A stretch of DNA of 64,000 bases, from contig NZ_WVEM01000012.1 of NCBI RefSeq assembly GCF_009847015.1, positions 62,001-126,000 on the forward strand, given 5' to 3'. The position numbers were made by a program, and so were the translations under genes. The notes under the pieces were generated by a model. That model did no database searches, was not told the origin of the DNA, and worked only from the letters and a program-made list of their open reading frames with translations. This document shows positions 34,164-42,920 of this stretch, in pieces; position 1 is the stretch's first letter; each line of letters opens with the position of its first letter. The DNA is from Sunxiuqinia indica. GTDB lineage: Bacteria > Bacteroidota > Bacteroidia > Bacteroidales > Prolixibacteraceae.

Positions 34164-34961
34164 ATGAGACTAGCGCCCAAACTATTAGTATTTTTATTTA
34201 TTTTACTGTTCCAGCTCAGTTCATTTGGACAAAAAACAATTTTCAACGACGAATCATCAAAAGATCCTGAAATTGGCGTTGTTGAGCATCTGGACGAATA
34301 CTTGCCAGATGGGATCTATATAACTGGAATCGACTCTCAACGGGTTCTGTTGACAGATTTAATTGATAAACCCACTATACTCAATTTCGTTTATTACCGC
34401 TGCCCCGGAATTTGTAGCCCTTTAATGGAAGGCTTAGCTGAAGTAATGGATCGATCGGACTTAAAACCCAATGAAGACTATCAGGTTCTTACTATAAGTT
34501 TTGATCCTACAGAAACACTTGATTTGGCGCAGCGCAAAAAAACGAACTACCTCAATTTGGTTAACAAGAAAGAGTCCATTGCCAAAGGTTGGCATTTTTA
34601 TATATCAGACAGTGCTAGTATCGCCAAAGCAACAAATGCAGTCGGTTTTAAATACAAAAGAGTGGGCAACGATTTTACGCATGCAGCATCTGTCATGGTA
34701 ATTAGTCCCGACGGAAAAATTACCCGCTATTTAAATGGAATCTATTTTCTTCCTTTTGAATTTAAAATGGCTGTTATCGAAGCAAACAAAGGACAGTCAG
34801 GTCCTACAATTAATAAGATATTACAGTTTTGCTATTCATATGATCCCGAAGGGCAAACCTATGTTTTAAATGTCACGAAAGTTGCAGGGTCAATCATTTT
34901 ATTTTTTGCATTGTTTATTTTCCTGTATTTAGTATTTAAACCTAAACGAAAAAAAGTTTAA
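34164..34961 (+). CDS. SCO1/SenC family copper chaperone for cytochrome c oxidase
   Basis: From the ATG at 34164 the protein is 265 residues; an upstream TTG at 34128 is rejected because the ATG leads directly into a signal peptide (MRLAPKLLVFLFILLFQLSS). The thioredoxin-like domain has the copper site YYRCPGICSPLMEGL (CxxxC, about residues 88-92) and the third ligand His in DFTHAASVMVI. A C-terminal membrane span anchors it (VAGSIILFFALFIFLYLVF). SCO proteins deliver copper to the CuA centre. It lies 15 bases upstream of the caa3 subunit I gene. The 220 bases before it hold an inverted repeat AGAAACCCA/TGGGTTTCT at 33981 and 34090. Confidence 0.92.
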   Translation: MRLAPKLLVFLFILLFQLSSFGQKTIFNDESSKDPEIGVVEHLDEYLPDGIYITGIDSQRVLLTDLIDKPTILNFVYYRCPGICSPLMEGLAEVMDRSDLKPNEDYQVLTISFDPTETLDLAQRKKTNYLNLVNKKESIAKGWHFYISDSASIAKATNAVGFKYKRVGNDFTHAASVMVISPDGKITRYLNGIYFLPFEFKMAVIEANKGQSGPTINKILQFCYSYDPEGQTYVLNVTKVAGSIILFFALFIFLYLVFKPKRKKV

Positions 34962-34976
34962 CAAACGAACATTTAT

Positions 34977-36593
34977 ATGCAAACAAGTTCTAAAATCCCC
35001 ACTGATGTAAGTTATTTGGAATACAAAGGCAAGCATAAAGGGCTTAAGGCGTGGATTTTTTCTACCGACCACAAGCGTATTGGGCTGCTCTACCTGTATT
35101 CTATGATGACCTTGTTTTTAGTTGGAGTTGTGTTGGGATTAGCCATGAAGTTTGAGCTGATTGCTCCAGGCAAAACCATCATGGAAGCCAAAGACTACAA
35201 CGCTGTCTTTACGGTTCACGGTGTTATCATGATTTTTATGATTGTGATTCCGGGACTACCGGCAGTATTTGGTAACTTCATGCTTCCCATTATGATTGGA
35301 GCCAAAGATGTGGCTTTCCCTAAATTGAATCTATTGTCGTGGTGGGTTTATATTGCCGGAGCTTTTCTGGTCATTACCTCCGTCTTGTTTGGTGACGGAT
35401 CGCCTGACACCGGCTGGACCTTTTACGCTCCCTACAGTTTTAAAACCGGGGCCAACATGCTCCCCGCTATATTTGGAGCCTTTGTGCTGGGTTTTTCATC
35501 GATATTGACTGGGCTGAATTTCATCGTTACCATGCATCGCATGCGCGCCCCCGGTATGACATGGACCAAGATGCCACTGTTCCCCTGGTCACTTTATGGA
35601 ACGGCCTGGATTCAATTGTTGGCAACCCCCATTGTAGGAATTACCCTGGTATTGGTTGCCCTCGAACGTATTTTTGGCATCGGTGTTTTTGATCCCGCCT
35701 TGGGAGGAGACCCAATCTTGTATCAGCACTTGTTTTGGATCTATTCGCATCCAGCAGTTTATGTAATGATTTTACCCGCCATGGGTGCTATTTCTGAAAT
35801 TATTCCAACTTTCTCTCAGAAACATATATTCGGTTATAAAGTCCTCGTCGTTTCTACTCTTGCCATCGCATTTGTCGGTTATTTTGTTTGGGGACACCAC
35901 ATGTTTACATCGGGGATGAGCGGAACGGCACAATATACGTTCTCCATTTTAACCTTTCTGGTAGCTATTCCAAGTGCCATTAAAGTATTCAACTGGATTT
36001 CGACCATGTACAAAGGATCCATCAATGTGCAGACCCCGTTTTACTGGGCCGCATCATTCATCTTTGTTTTCCTGATCGGCGGATTGTCCGGGCTGGTTGT
36101 TGGTGCATTGGCTACCAACGTTTATCTGCACGATACTGCATTTGTAGTTGGGCACTTCCACTTCATCGTGTTTGGAGGGGTTGGATTCTCCTTCTTTGCA
36201 GCGATCCACTACTGGTTTCCAAAAATGTTTGGCCGCATGTATGATACAACCTGGGCTAATATTGGATGGCTAATTTTCACCATCGGTTTTCTCGCCTTAT
36301 ATTCGCCCATGTTCTATTTGGGTATGCAAGGTATGCCACGCCGCTATTACGATTATATGGAAGAATTTCATGCCGCCAATATTCTATCAACATTGGGCTC
36401 GTGGGTCATGACTCTGGGATTGATTATTGTGATCATTAACTTATTCCGGTCAGCCAAAAACGGACCTATTGCAGAGGCAAACCCGTGGAATGGAAAAACA
36501 CTGGAATGGACTGTCCCTTCCCCACCACCTCTTGAAAATTTTGATGAAATTCCTGAATATAAAGAACACGACGGACCATACGAATATCAATAA
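34977..36593 (+). CDS. ctaD: Cytochrome c oxidase subunit I, A2 type
   Basis: The 538-residue protein has 12 spans and all heme-copper ligands: VHGVIMIF (low-spin heme His), IYSHPAVYVMILPAMG (CuB His and cross-linked Tyr), WGHHMFTSGM (CuB His-His), and VGHFHFIVFGG (heme a3 and heme a His). The YSHPxV sequence instead of GHPEV lacks the glutamate of the D pathway, which marks an A2-type oxidase as in Rhodothermus caa3. It pumps protons and takes electrons from CuA of subunit II. It is the second gene of a sco-I-III-IV-II-ctaB operon. Confidence 0.96.
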   Translation: MQTSSKIPTDVSYLEYKGKHKGLKAWIFSTDHKRIGLLYLYSMMTLFLVGVVLGLAMKFELIAPGKTIMEAKDYNAVFTVHGVIMIFMIVIPGLPAVFGNFMLPIMIGAKDVAFPKLNLLSWWVYIAGAFLVITSVLFGDGSPDTGWTFYAPYSFKTGANMLPAIFGAFVLGFSSILTGLNFIVTMHRMRAPGMTWTKMPLFPWSLYGTAWIQLLATPIVGITLVLVALERIFGIGVFDPALGGDPILYQHLFWIYSHPAVYVMILPAMGAISEIIPTFSQKHIFGYKVLVVSTLAIAFVGYFVWGHHMFTSGMSGTAQYTFSILTFLVAIPSAIKVFNWISTMYKGSINVQTPFYWAASFIFVFLIGGLSGLVVGALATNVYLHDTAFVVGHFHFIVFGGVGFSFFAAIHYWFPKMFGRMYDTTWANIGWLIFTIGFLALYSPMFYLGMQGMPRRYYDYMEEFHAANILSTLGSWVMTLGLIIVIINLFRSAKNGPIAEANPWNGKTLEWTVPSPPPLENFDEIPEYKEHDGPYEYQ

Positions 36594-36604
36594 ACGCTAT
36601 ACCT

Positions 36605-37222
36605 ATGTCACAAGTTATTCACCATGATGAGCACTATGACCCGGAAGGATCCAAAATCGGAATGTGGCTCTTCATTTTTACTGAATTGCTTCTTTTTGGA
36701 GGACTTTTCATTGTCTATTCGGTTTACCGGTACATGAATCCTGATGCATTTCACCTGGCTGCCGAAGAGCTAAACACAACTGTTGGTGCTTTAAATACCG
36801 TTATTCTGCTGATCAGTAGTATGACCATTGCCATGTCAACAACGGCTCTTCAGAAAAAGCAAAAAGCAACCACCATTGTATTGTTGGAAATTACCTTCAT
36901 GTTGGCGTTAATTTTCCTGGTAAACAAATACTTTGAGTGGGGTGTGAAATTTGATCATGGTATTTTCCCGGGATCGGAATTTATGAAGGCGGAGATGAGC
37001 CAAGGTGAAGTATTATTCTTTGGATTGTATTTCGTCATGACCGGACTGCATGCCCTGCACATTATAGCTGGATTGGTCATTATGGGATTTGCCCTGGCGA
37101 GGGTGCAAAAAGGCACGGTACACGCCGATCGCCCATCGCTATTGGAAAATGCCGGATTGTACTGGCATCTGGTCGACTTAATTTGGATTTTCCTTTTCCC
37201 ATTATTTTACTTAATCACCTAA
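36605..37222 (+). CDS. ctaE: Cytochrome c oxidase subunit III
   Basis: The 205-residue protein has five spans: KIGMWLFIFTELLLFGGLFIVYSVYRY (residues 17-44), then NTVILLISSMTIAMSTTAL, LEITFMLALIFLVNKYFEW and FGLYFVMTGLHALHIIAGLV with the conserved HxLHxxxG block, ending in ENAGLYWHLVDLIWIFLFPLFYL. Short subunit III proteins of this size lack the first two spans of the mitochondrial form. It surrounds subunit I. The gene starts 11 bases after ctaD and ends 10 before ctaF. Confidence 0.95.
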   Translation: MSQVIHHDEHYDPEGSKIGMWLFIFTELLLFGGLFIVYSVYRYMNPDAFHLAAEELNTTVGALNTVILLISSMTIAMSTTALQKKQKATTIVLLEITFMLALIFLVNKYFEWGVKFDHGIFPGSEFMKAEMSQGEVLFFGLYFVMTGLHALHIIAGLVIMGFALARVQKGTVHADRPSLLENAGLYWHLVDLIWIFLFPLFYLIT

Positions 37223-37232
37223 CAACTGAATC

Positions 37233-37517
37233 ATGGAGAATGAAAAACATCATATTGTTCCGTACAGAATTTATGCGATTATTTTGCTGCTCTTGCTGTT
37301 ATTGACCTTTCTGTCAATAGCGATAACAAATATCGAACTAGGAGCATTCACTGTTGCCGGAGCACTATTGCTTGCCTCAATCAAGTCGAGTTTGGTGCTG
37401 GTCTATTTCATGCACCTGAAATTTGACAAAGCCTACATCCAAATAATGGTTGGATTGGTTATTTTGTTATTTATTGCTGTCGTTCTAGTTACGTTTTTTG
37501 ACTACTATTTCAGATAA
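37233..37517 (+). CDS. ctaF: Cytochrome c oxidase subunit IV
   Basis: The 94-residue protein has three spans and the bacterial subunit IV pattern: VPYRIYAIILLLLLLLTFLSIAI, VAGALLLASIKSSLVLVYFMHLKFD (the SxKxxLVxxxFMHLK motif), and a final hydrophobic helix ending in FFDYYF. It has no cofactor. It lies 10 bases after ctaE and 6 bases before ctaC. Confidence 0.92.
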   Translation: MENEKHHIVPYRIYAIILLLLLLLTFLSIAITNIELGAFTVAGALLLASIKSSLVLVYFMHLKFDKAYIQIMVGLVILLFIAVVLVTFFDYYFR

Positions 37518-37523
37518 GAAACT

Positions 37524-38468
37524 ATGTATATTTTAGCATCACCACAAGCCTCTAATTTTGTTGCCGACGTTGATCGGGCATTCATTTTCATCCTTGCTGT
37601 AAGCTTTTTCTTTTTGATAGGCCTCACAGCAGTCATGATCTATTTTATATTCAAATACAATAGAAAACGACATCCAAAGGCTGTCCAAATTAAAGGAAGC
37701 AACTGGTTGGAATTCACCTGGACCATCATTCCCACCATTTTGGTGCTCATCATGTTTTACTACGGATGGGCAGGATGGAAACCTATGAAAACGGCTCCGG
37801 ATGATAGTTTTGAAATTACCGTAGTTGGCCGCATGTGGAACTTTACGTTCGAATATGACAACGGCAGACGAACTGACACCTTGTTTGTTCCAAAAGACCA
37901 GCCCGTTAAGTTAAACCTTCGATCGATGGACGTTATCCACTCGGTTTACATTCCAGCATTTAGGGTGAAAGAAGACGTGGTGCCAGGAAGCGAAAAATTC
38001 ATGTGGTTTACACCAACCAACGAAGGCATTTATGAACTCTTTTGTACGGAGTACTGTGGACTGCAGCACTCCTACATGTATAATTGGGTGAAAGTAATGC
38101 CTCAGGAAGATTTTAATAAATGGTATACTGACACGACCCAACAGGTAGCCAGCGCTGAAGTTACCTCGCCTGCAGCTGCAGGAAAACGAATTATGACCAA
38201 CATCGGATGTTTTGCTTGTCACTCAATCGATGGATCAAAAATTATTGGTCCATCCTTTAAAGGAATCTATGGCCACGAAGTGACAGTAAAAACAGACGGC
38301 AGCGAGCGCACCGTGACCGTTGATGATGAATACATCAAACGATCGATTTATGAGCCGGGTGCTGATGTTGTTGATGGTTTTAACCAGGGATTGATGCAAA
38401 GTTACAGAGGCCAGTTGAGTGACGACGACATTGCCAAAATCACTGAATATCTGAAAACTCTTCAATAG
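37524..38468 (+). CDS. ctaC: Cytochrome c oxidase subunit II with fused cytochrome c domain (caa3)
   Basis: The 314-residue protein has two N-terminal spans, then the CuA cupredoxin domain with DVIHSVYIPAFRVKEDVVPG and CTEYCGLQHSYMYNWV (C-x3-C-x3-H-x2-M, about residues 175-185). A C-terminal cytochrome c domain has MTNIGCFACHSIDGSKIIGPSFKG (heme motif CFACH, about residue 231) and a methionine ligand near LMQSYRGQLSD. The covalent cytochrome makes this a caa3 oxidase able to accept electrons directly from ACIII. It is unusual that subunit II comes last in the operon. The ctaB gene starts one base after its stop. Confidence 0.95.
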   Translation: MYILASPQASNFVADVDRAFIFILAVSFFFLIGLTAVMIYFIFKYNRKRHPKAVQIKGSNWLEFTWTIIPTILVLIMFYYGWAGWKPMKTAPDDSFEITVVGRMWNFTFEYDNGRRTDTLFVPKDQPVKLNLRSMDVIHSVYIPAFRVKEDVVPGSEKFMWFTPTNEGIYELFCTEYCGLQHSYMYNWVKVMPQEDFNKWYTDTTQQVASAEVTSPAAAGKRIMTNIGCFACHSIDGSKIIGPSFKGIYGHEVTVKTDGSERTVTVDDEYIKRSIYEPGADVVDGFNQGLMQSYRGQLSDDDIAKITEYLKTLQ

Positions 38469-38469
38469 T

Positions 38470-39345
38470 ATGAGGCGTCAAACCATTGGCTCCTATTTTC
38501 AAATTATTCTACAGCTGGGCAAAGCTCGGATTTCCTTGCCCGTTGCTTTATCATCCCTCACCGGTTACGCCCTTCAAATGGGAACCGTTGGCCTTGAAGG
38601 GCTTTACTTGGGCATTGGTGTATTTTTAATTTCATGTAGCTCTGGAGCAATCAATCACTTGCAAGAGCACAAGATTGATAAGAAAATGCCACGCACACAA
38701 AACAGGCCAATTCCTTCAGGAAAAATTTCGCCTTTACTCGCCTCGTTAGTCGTCTTACTTTATTTTGTATCCGGTGCAGCAATTTTAATCATTCATTTTC
38801 CGCCAGCAGCACTCATCGCAAGCACAGTCACACTCATTTCGTACAACGGCTTTTACACTCCACTAAAAAAATACACCGCTTTTGCTGTTGTGCCGGGCTC
38901 ACTGGTCGGTGCCTTACCTCCATATATTGGCTGGCTGGCTACCGGGGGCGATCTGTTTAGCCCAATTATCTTCTGGGTAGCTGTTTTCTTTTTTATCGGC
39001 CAAATCCCTCATTTCTGGTTGCTGCTGCTCATGTTTGGAAAAGAATACAAACTGGTCGGATATCCTAGTTTGACAGATATATTTAGCGAAAACCAGATCA
39101 AACGCCTAAGCTACACCTGGATTTTATCGACCATTGCAGCCGCATTAATCATCGCCTTCAAAATCATGATCAGCAAAGTTGTAATCATCATTTTATTGAC
39201 GTACATCTTCTATGTGCTGATTTCCACCAGTTCACAGCTTCTTTTAAAACACAACCTTCAGGTACGAGGCACGTTCTTCAAACTGAATTTTCTATATCTT
39301 TTTATGATGATTGCTATAATCGTCGACAGCATTCTTTTTCGTTAA
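38470..39345 (+). CDS. ctaB: Protoheme IX farnesyltransferase (heme O synthase)
   Basis: The 291-residue UbiA-family protein has about eight spans. The polyprenyl-diphosphate site is NHLQEHKIDKKMPRTQNRPIPSG (about residues 62-85, the NxxxDxxxDxxxxRTxxRP-like block, here with His/Glu/Lys variants). YNGFYTPLKKYTAFAVVPGSLVGALPPYIGW follows, and IFWVAVFFFIGQIPHFWLL is typical of CtaB/CyoE. It farnesylates heme b to heme O, the precursor of heme a for the caa3 oxidase. It directly follows ctaC with one base between them. The aspartate-rich first motif reads HLQEHKID instead of NCYNDxxID, a small deviation. Confidence 0.88.
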   Translation: MRRQTIGSYFQIILQLGKARISLPVALSSLTGYALQMGTVGLEGLYLGIGVFLISCSSGAINHLQEHKIDKKMPRTQNRPIPSGKISPLLASLVVLLYFVSGAAILIIHFPPAALIASTVTLISYNGFYTPLKKYTAFAVVPGSLVGALPPYIGWLATGGDLFSPIIFWVAVFFFIGQIPHFWLLLLMFGKEYKLVGYPSLTDIFSENQIKRLSYTWILSTIAAALIIAFKIMISKVVIIILLTYIFYVLISTSSQLLLKHNLQVRGTFFKLNFLYLFMMIAIIVDSILFR

Positions 39346-39450
39346 TGAACAAACAAAAAATCCAGACGTTACATCAACATATTTGGATTTATTAATACTC
39401 TAATCATGCAGAAAAAATCAATACTGTTTCTAACTGAACTGAAAAAGCGC

Positions 39451-39753
39451 ATGAAAATAAGCTTGCTTTTTGTCGCGCTTAGTCTTTTTTCCATAGCCTG
39501 TAATCAAAAAAAATCAACAACAGCCGACAAGGAAAATGTTGAAGAGATTGAGCTGGTTTATCATGTTGAAGGAATGACGTGCGACCACTGCGAAAAATCG
39601 ATTCAAAAAGGGGTGAATGAGCTGAATGGGATCTCGTTGGTTGAAGCCAACCACGAAGACTCAACAGCACATGTTGTTTACAATCCGGCTGAAACTGATG
39701 CCAAAGAGATAATTGCAGCAATTGAAAAAAGAGGTTATCACGTAGTTGAATAA
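39451..39753 (+). CDS. Heavy-metal-associated (HMA) domain lipoprotein
   Basis: From the ATG at 39451 the protein is 100 residues; an upstream ATG at 39406 would add 15 residues before the signal and is less likely. MKISLLFVALSLFSIACNQKK is a lipoprotein signal with lipobox FSIAC. After a short polar linker the HMA domain has YHVEGMTCDHCEKSIQKGVNELNGI, the GMTCxxC metal site, and ends with EIIAAIEKRGYHVVE. It should sit in a membrane facing the periplasm, binding copper or another soft metal. It follows ctaB by about 105 bases and precedes the NmrA gene with no gap, so it may pass copper to the oxidases; that role is inference. Confidence 0.85.
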   Translation: MKISLLFVALSLFSIACNQKKSTTADKENVEEIELVYHVEGMTCDHCEKSIQKGVNELNGISLVEANHEDSTAHVVYNPAETDAKEIIAAIEKRGYHVVE

Positions 39754-40599
39754 ATGCTTATGAAAAAAAAGATCAGCGTAATTGGGGCTACCGGAAAGCT
39801 GGCGATCCCAGTTATCAATCGCTTACTTGAAAATGGGATAGCTGTAACAGCTATTGTTCGCGATCTTAAAAAAGCACAGCAGGTTCTTTCTCCTGATGTT
39901 GAGTTACTTGTTGCTGATTTGAAAGATATTGATTCGTTAAACAGTGCTTTACAGGGTACCGAAACGCTTTACCTGAATTTATCAACACACCCATCGTCGG
40001 ACGGCTTTCAAGCTGAGATTGATGGTGTCAAAAACCTGTTGAGTGCAGCGTCGGGAACACCACTAAAGCATATCATTAAAATTTCAGCTATCGGCGCTCT
40101 TCATCCTGAGTTTAACCTAAAGGGTGAAAAATTTCAACCCAACGAAATAAGAATAAAAAGTCATCAATTAATTAAGAAATCCGGAATCAATTACACGATA
40201 TTGCATCCGACCTGGTTTGCAAATGCTCTGCCTTGGTTTGTAAACGATGGTAATTTTATTGTGTATGGCAAAGATGAGTTTCCGCTTTATTGGACTAACA
40301 CTACTGATTTCGCAGATCTGATTGCAAATGCAATTGACAATAAGTCATCGTTTAATCAGGAGTTTCCAGTGCAGGGAAAAAATGCAATGACTTTTACAGA
40401 ACTCGGAGAAAAGTATAACGAACTTGTTAATCCGACATTAAGGATTAAGCGAGCACCTATTAATGAAGACGCTGGAAAATTTAAGGCTTTAATGGGATAT
40501 TACGAGAACTTCAAAGAGCGATTTGTGGCTGAAAAAACCTGGCATATTCTAGGCGAACCTCAATCGGGGATTGACCAATTTTTACGTAAAGAACTATGA
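39754..40599 (+). CDS. NmrA-like NAD(P)-binding protein
   Basis: This 281-residue atypical short-chain dehydrogenase has ISVIGATGKLAIPVINRLLENG, a GxxGxxG dinucleotide site at residues 10-16, and VADLKDIDSLNSALQGTETLYLNLS. The NmrA/TMR-type block is HIIKISAIGALHPEF and YTILHPTWFANALPWFVNDGNFIVYG. The ATG immediately follows the TAA of the HMA lipoprotein gene; MKKKISVIG from 39760 is an equally good start. Members act as redox sensors or reduce unknown substrates. No catalytic Tyr-x3-Lys pair is evident. A functional link to the oxidase operon is not indicated by the protein itself. Confidence 0.82.
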   Translation: MLMKKKISVIGATGKLAIPVINRLLENGIAVTAIVRDLKKAQQVLSPDVELLVADLKDIDSLNSALQGTETLYLNLSTHPSSDGFQAEIDGVKNLLSAASGTPLKHIIKISAIGALHPEFNLKGEKFQPNEIRIKSHQLIKKSGINYTILHPTWFANALPWFVNDGNFIVYGKDEFPLYWTNTTDFADLIANAIDNKSSFNQEFPVQGKNAMTFTELGEKYNELVNPTLRIKRAPINEDAGKFKALMGYYENFKERFVAEKTWHILGEPQSGIDQFLRKEL

Positions 40600-41026
40600 A
40601 CTATGCCCCTGAGCTAGTCGTAAATCGATATTAATAAGATCATATTTGAAAGCTGGCTTTTTAGCAAATAAGCAATTTCTTACTAATAAAAATTTGACAG
40701 CAATGACAAGCACACCTGTTTTAACATAACGAAGAGCTTATACTAAATATGGTTGGTATATCTCTTACTTATACCTTTTTATAGAATATAATATGCCTAT
40801 TAATGAGATTCAACCTACAATGTCCGCAGCATAAAAATCTATTCCAATAAAAAACTCCTTCCCCACTACTTATTTACACAATAAATTATTTAACGAGGGA
40901 AATTGACCGAAAAATTATACGAATGACCTACCAAAATAAAACAGATAATTTTATATATTAGAGATTGATTAAGGCGACTCTTAACATTTTAAAATTAACG
41001 TCAACCATAGTTATTTACAATAAAAT
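40600..41026. other. 427-base AT-rich gap without a recognisable gene
   Basis: No ORF of useful length with gene-like composition is seen on either strand, and no tRNA-like or terminator-grade hairpin. Short A/T runs dominate. Together with the AT-rich ATP-grasp gene that follows, it may mark the edge of an inserted segment. A promoter for 41027 presumably lies near its right end, but no clear TTTG/TAnnTTTG pair is visible. Confidence 0.5.
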
Positions 41027-42169
41027 ATGAAGCAATCTGTAACAAACGGTTCGTTTTCTGTCTTGATACCTGATGGTGAATGTTCTTATGCTACCTCTGT
41101 GGTAAGATGCTTAGCTGATGAAAAGAACATTCAAACATTTGTTTTTTCTAACCACAAGAATGCACCTATTCGTTTTTCACGCTACACATCGCAGTTTATA
41201 CATTACTTGAGTGGGGAAAGTAAAGAGGAAAAACTAACTGCAATTATAGATGCAATAAAAAAGACAGACGCTGATGTCTTACTGCCAGTAGATGTTGAAA
41301 CCATACGTTTGATTGCCGAGTATAAAGAAAAACTCACACCCCTGATAGCTATTGCTCCCGTTCCGAAGGTTCATTCATTTGATATCGCTAACGATAAATG
41401 GTTACTCTCATTATGGCTTCAGGAAAACAATATTCCTCATCCAAATACTATTCTCTGCAACTCAACCATTAGTTTAGACGACACGATTTCTTCCCTAATA
41501 TTTCCGATACTAATAAAGCCACGAAAAGGGTCAGGAGGAAAAGGGATAGAAATATTTGAAAATGCTGAAGAACTCCAAAATTGGTATAATAAATCGAATC
41601 ATTCTGAGGATTTCATTATACAGTCGTATATAAAAGGCTACGACATTGATTGTAGCGTATTATGCCTTGAAGGAGAAATTCTTGCGCACACAATTCAAAA
41701 AAGCTTAAAATATGAAACTGATTCTGTTACATGGCCTTTTGGAATAGAATTTTTAGATAATGACGAAATATTCAACATTGTCAAAAAAGTTGTCCGGAAC
41801 TTCAAATGGTCTGGAGTTGTTCATATTGATTTGAGGTATGATGAAGTTGAACAAAAAGCAAAATTAATTGAGATGAACCCCCGATTTTGGGCGAGTGTAT
41901 CCGCTTCATTGTTTGCTGGCGTTAACTTTCCATATGTGTCTTGCCTTTCAGGTTTAAAAAGAGAGCTTCCCGTTATCAAAACGCAAAATAAACGCGTTGT
42001 AAGAACCGGACCTGCAATAAAGATGATACTAAAACGATTATTTATAAAGCGAAATGATTTATTTTTTGATAATACATTTTTAGAATTTATTATAAAGGAT
42101 CCTCTGCCTAGTCTTTTTACTAAATTCTACAATACATATAATAAGTACAAGAAAAGGTTGAAAATTTAA
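41027..42169 (+). CDS. Lone ATP-grasp domain enzyme (carboxylate-amine/thiol ligase superfamily)
   Basis: The 380-residue protein has an N-terminal Rossmann-like pre-ATP-grasp region (residues 10-115, with SVLIPDGECSYATSVVRCLADE). The ATP-grasp module contains FPILIKPRKGSGGKGIEIFENAEEL (about residues 163-187, nucleotide-binding lysine and Gly loop), DFIIQSYIKGYDIDCSVLCLEGEI, and the metal-binding WSGVVHIDLRYDEVEQKAKLIEMNPRFWASV (about 263-293, Asp/Glu/Asn). Relatives ligate a carboxylate to an amine in cell-envelope, peptide or polysaccharide tailoring. There is no partner gene beside it, so substrates are unknown. Base composition is visibly more AT-rich than in the oxidase genes, and the last 55 residues are basic, perhaps membrane-associated. 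Confidence 0.85.
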   Translation: MKQSVTNGSFSVLIPDGECSYATSVVRCLADEKNIQTFVFSNHKNAPIRFSRYTSQFIHYLSGESKEEKLTAIIDAIKKTDADVLLPVDVETIRLIAEYKEKLTPLIAIAPVPKVHSFDIANDKWLLSLWLQENNIPHPNTILCNSTISLDDTISSLIFPILIKPRKGSGGKGIEIFENAEELQNWYNKSNHSEDFIIQSYIKGYDIDCSVLCLEGEILAHTIQKSLKYETDSVTWPFGIEFLDNDEIFNIVKKVVRNFKWSGVVHIDLRYDEVEQKAKLIEMNPRFWASVSASLFAGVNFPYVSCLSGLKRELPVIKTQNKRVVRTGPAIKMILKRLFIKRNDLFFDNTFLEFIIKDPLPSLFTKFYNTYNKYKKRLKI

Positions 42170-42455
42170 ATTGATAATTTTAAGTACTTCCACCTAATCT
42201 ACCTATAGACTACTTTCCAGATAAAAACTCTCTGTATTCAATCATACAAAAAGAACGCTTTTAACATGAATTATTCCTCTTTTACAATTATTAAGAATTG
42301 GAAAGCAACCATTTGGTTAATTTGTTTGTCATTAACAACAGAAACAAATCAGGAAACAAACTTTAAAATTTCATTCGATTAATCTTTCAGAAAACAAAAA
42401 GCAGAAATGAAAACATTAAAGTGAGTTTCGTACGTACCTTTTAAAACATTAACGT
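42170..42455. other. AT-rich spacer ahead of the carboxypeptidase-regulatory-like gene
   Basis: The 286 bases contain one short ORF (42267-42383, beginning MNYSSFTIIKNW) with no family look and probably not expressed. No hairpin terminator for the ATP-grasp gene and no complete promoter pair are evident. Confidence 0.4.
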
Positions 42456-42842
42456 ATGAAAGCACCACTTATCTTATTTAACTTATTGATGATTTCAAGC
42501 CTGATGGCTACAGCAGGCAGAGCACAAACCTCCAACGTTTACGGTAAGGTGATGGACAACCAGACGCATAAACCTCTTTACGGGGTCAATGTTTGTCTTG
42601 AAGAAAATCAACTCGGTATTGGCACCATAACCAACGAAGATGGAGAATTCCGCCTCTGGAACCTTCCGGGTGATAGCATTAATGTTCTCATCCGCTGTGA
42701 CGGCTACCAACCATATGTACTAAAGATTACGCCATTGTTGAGTGCTTCGCACGAACTAAAAGAAATCTATCTGAAACCCGAAAAAATCAAGGATCGAAAG
42801 CAAACCAGTTTTCTATTTTTGACGAAGAAAGACGATAAGTAA
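42456..42842 (+). CDS. Secreted single carboxypeptidase-regulatory-like domain protein
   Basis: The 128-residue protein has a signal peptide (MKAPLILFNLLMISSLMATAGRAQ). One CarboxypepD_reg-like beta-sandwich follows: VYGKVMDNQTHKPLYGVNVCLEENQLGIGTITNEDGEFRLWNLPGDSINVLIRCDGY, the usual V-x-D-x-x-T-x-x-P-L-x-G-V-x-V and T-N-x-x-G-x-F pattern. In Bacteroidota this domain usually heads TonB-dependent receptors, but here it stands alone with a short basic tail. It may bind a surface partner; no function can be assigned. It is followed by a convergent slyD-like gene. Confidence 0.82.
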   Translation: MKAPLILFNLLMISSLMATAGRAQTSNVYGKVMDNQTHKPLYGVNVCLEENQLGIGTITNEDGEFRLWNLPGDSINVLIRCDGYQPYVLKITPLLSASHELKEIYLKPEKIKDRKQTSFLFLTKKDDK

Positions 42843-42920
42843 GCTTCCGGAATTATTGAGACTTTAGTGTTAGACAACTGCATTAAAATCAAGATAGCAC
42901 GGGGTTTCCAAAAAGTCTCG

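Noticed and set aside
42267-42383. 38-codon ORF MNYSSFTIIKNW... upstream of the carboxypeptidase-regulatory gene
   Set aside because: No conserved features, no upstream promoter-like pair, and AT-rich DNA produces such ORFs by chance.
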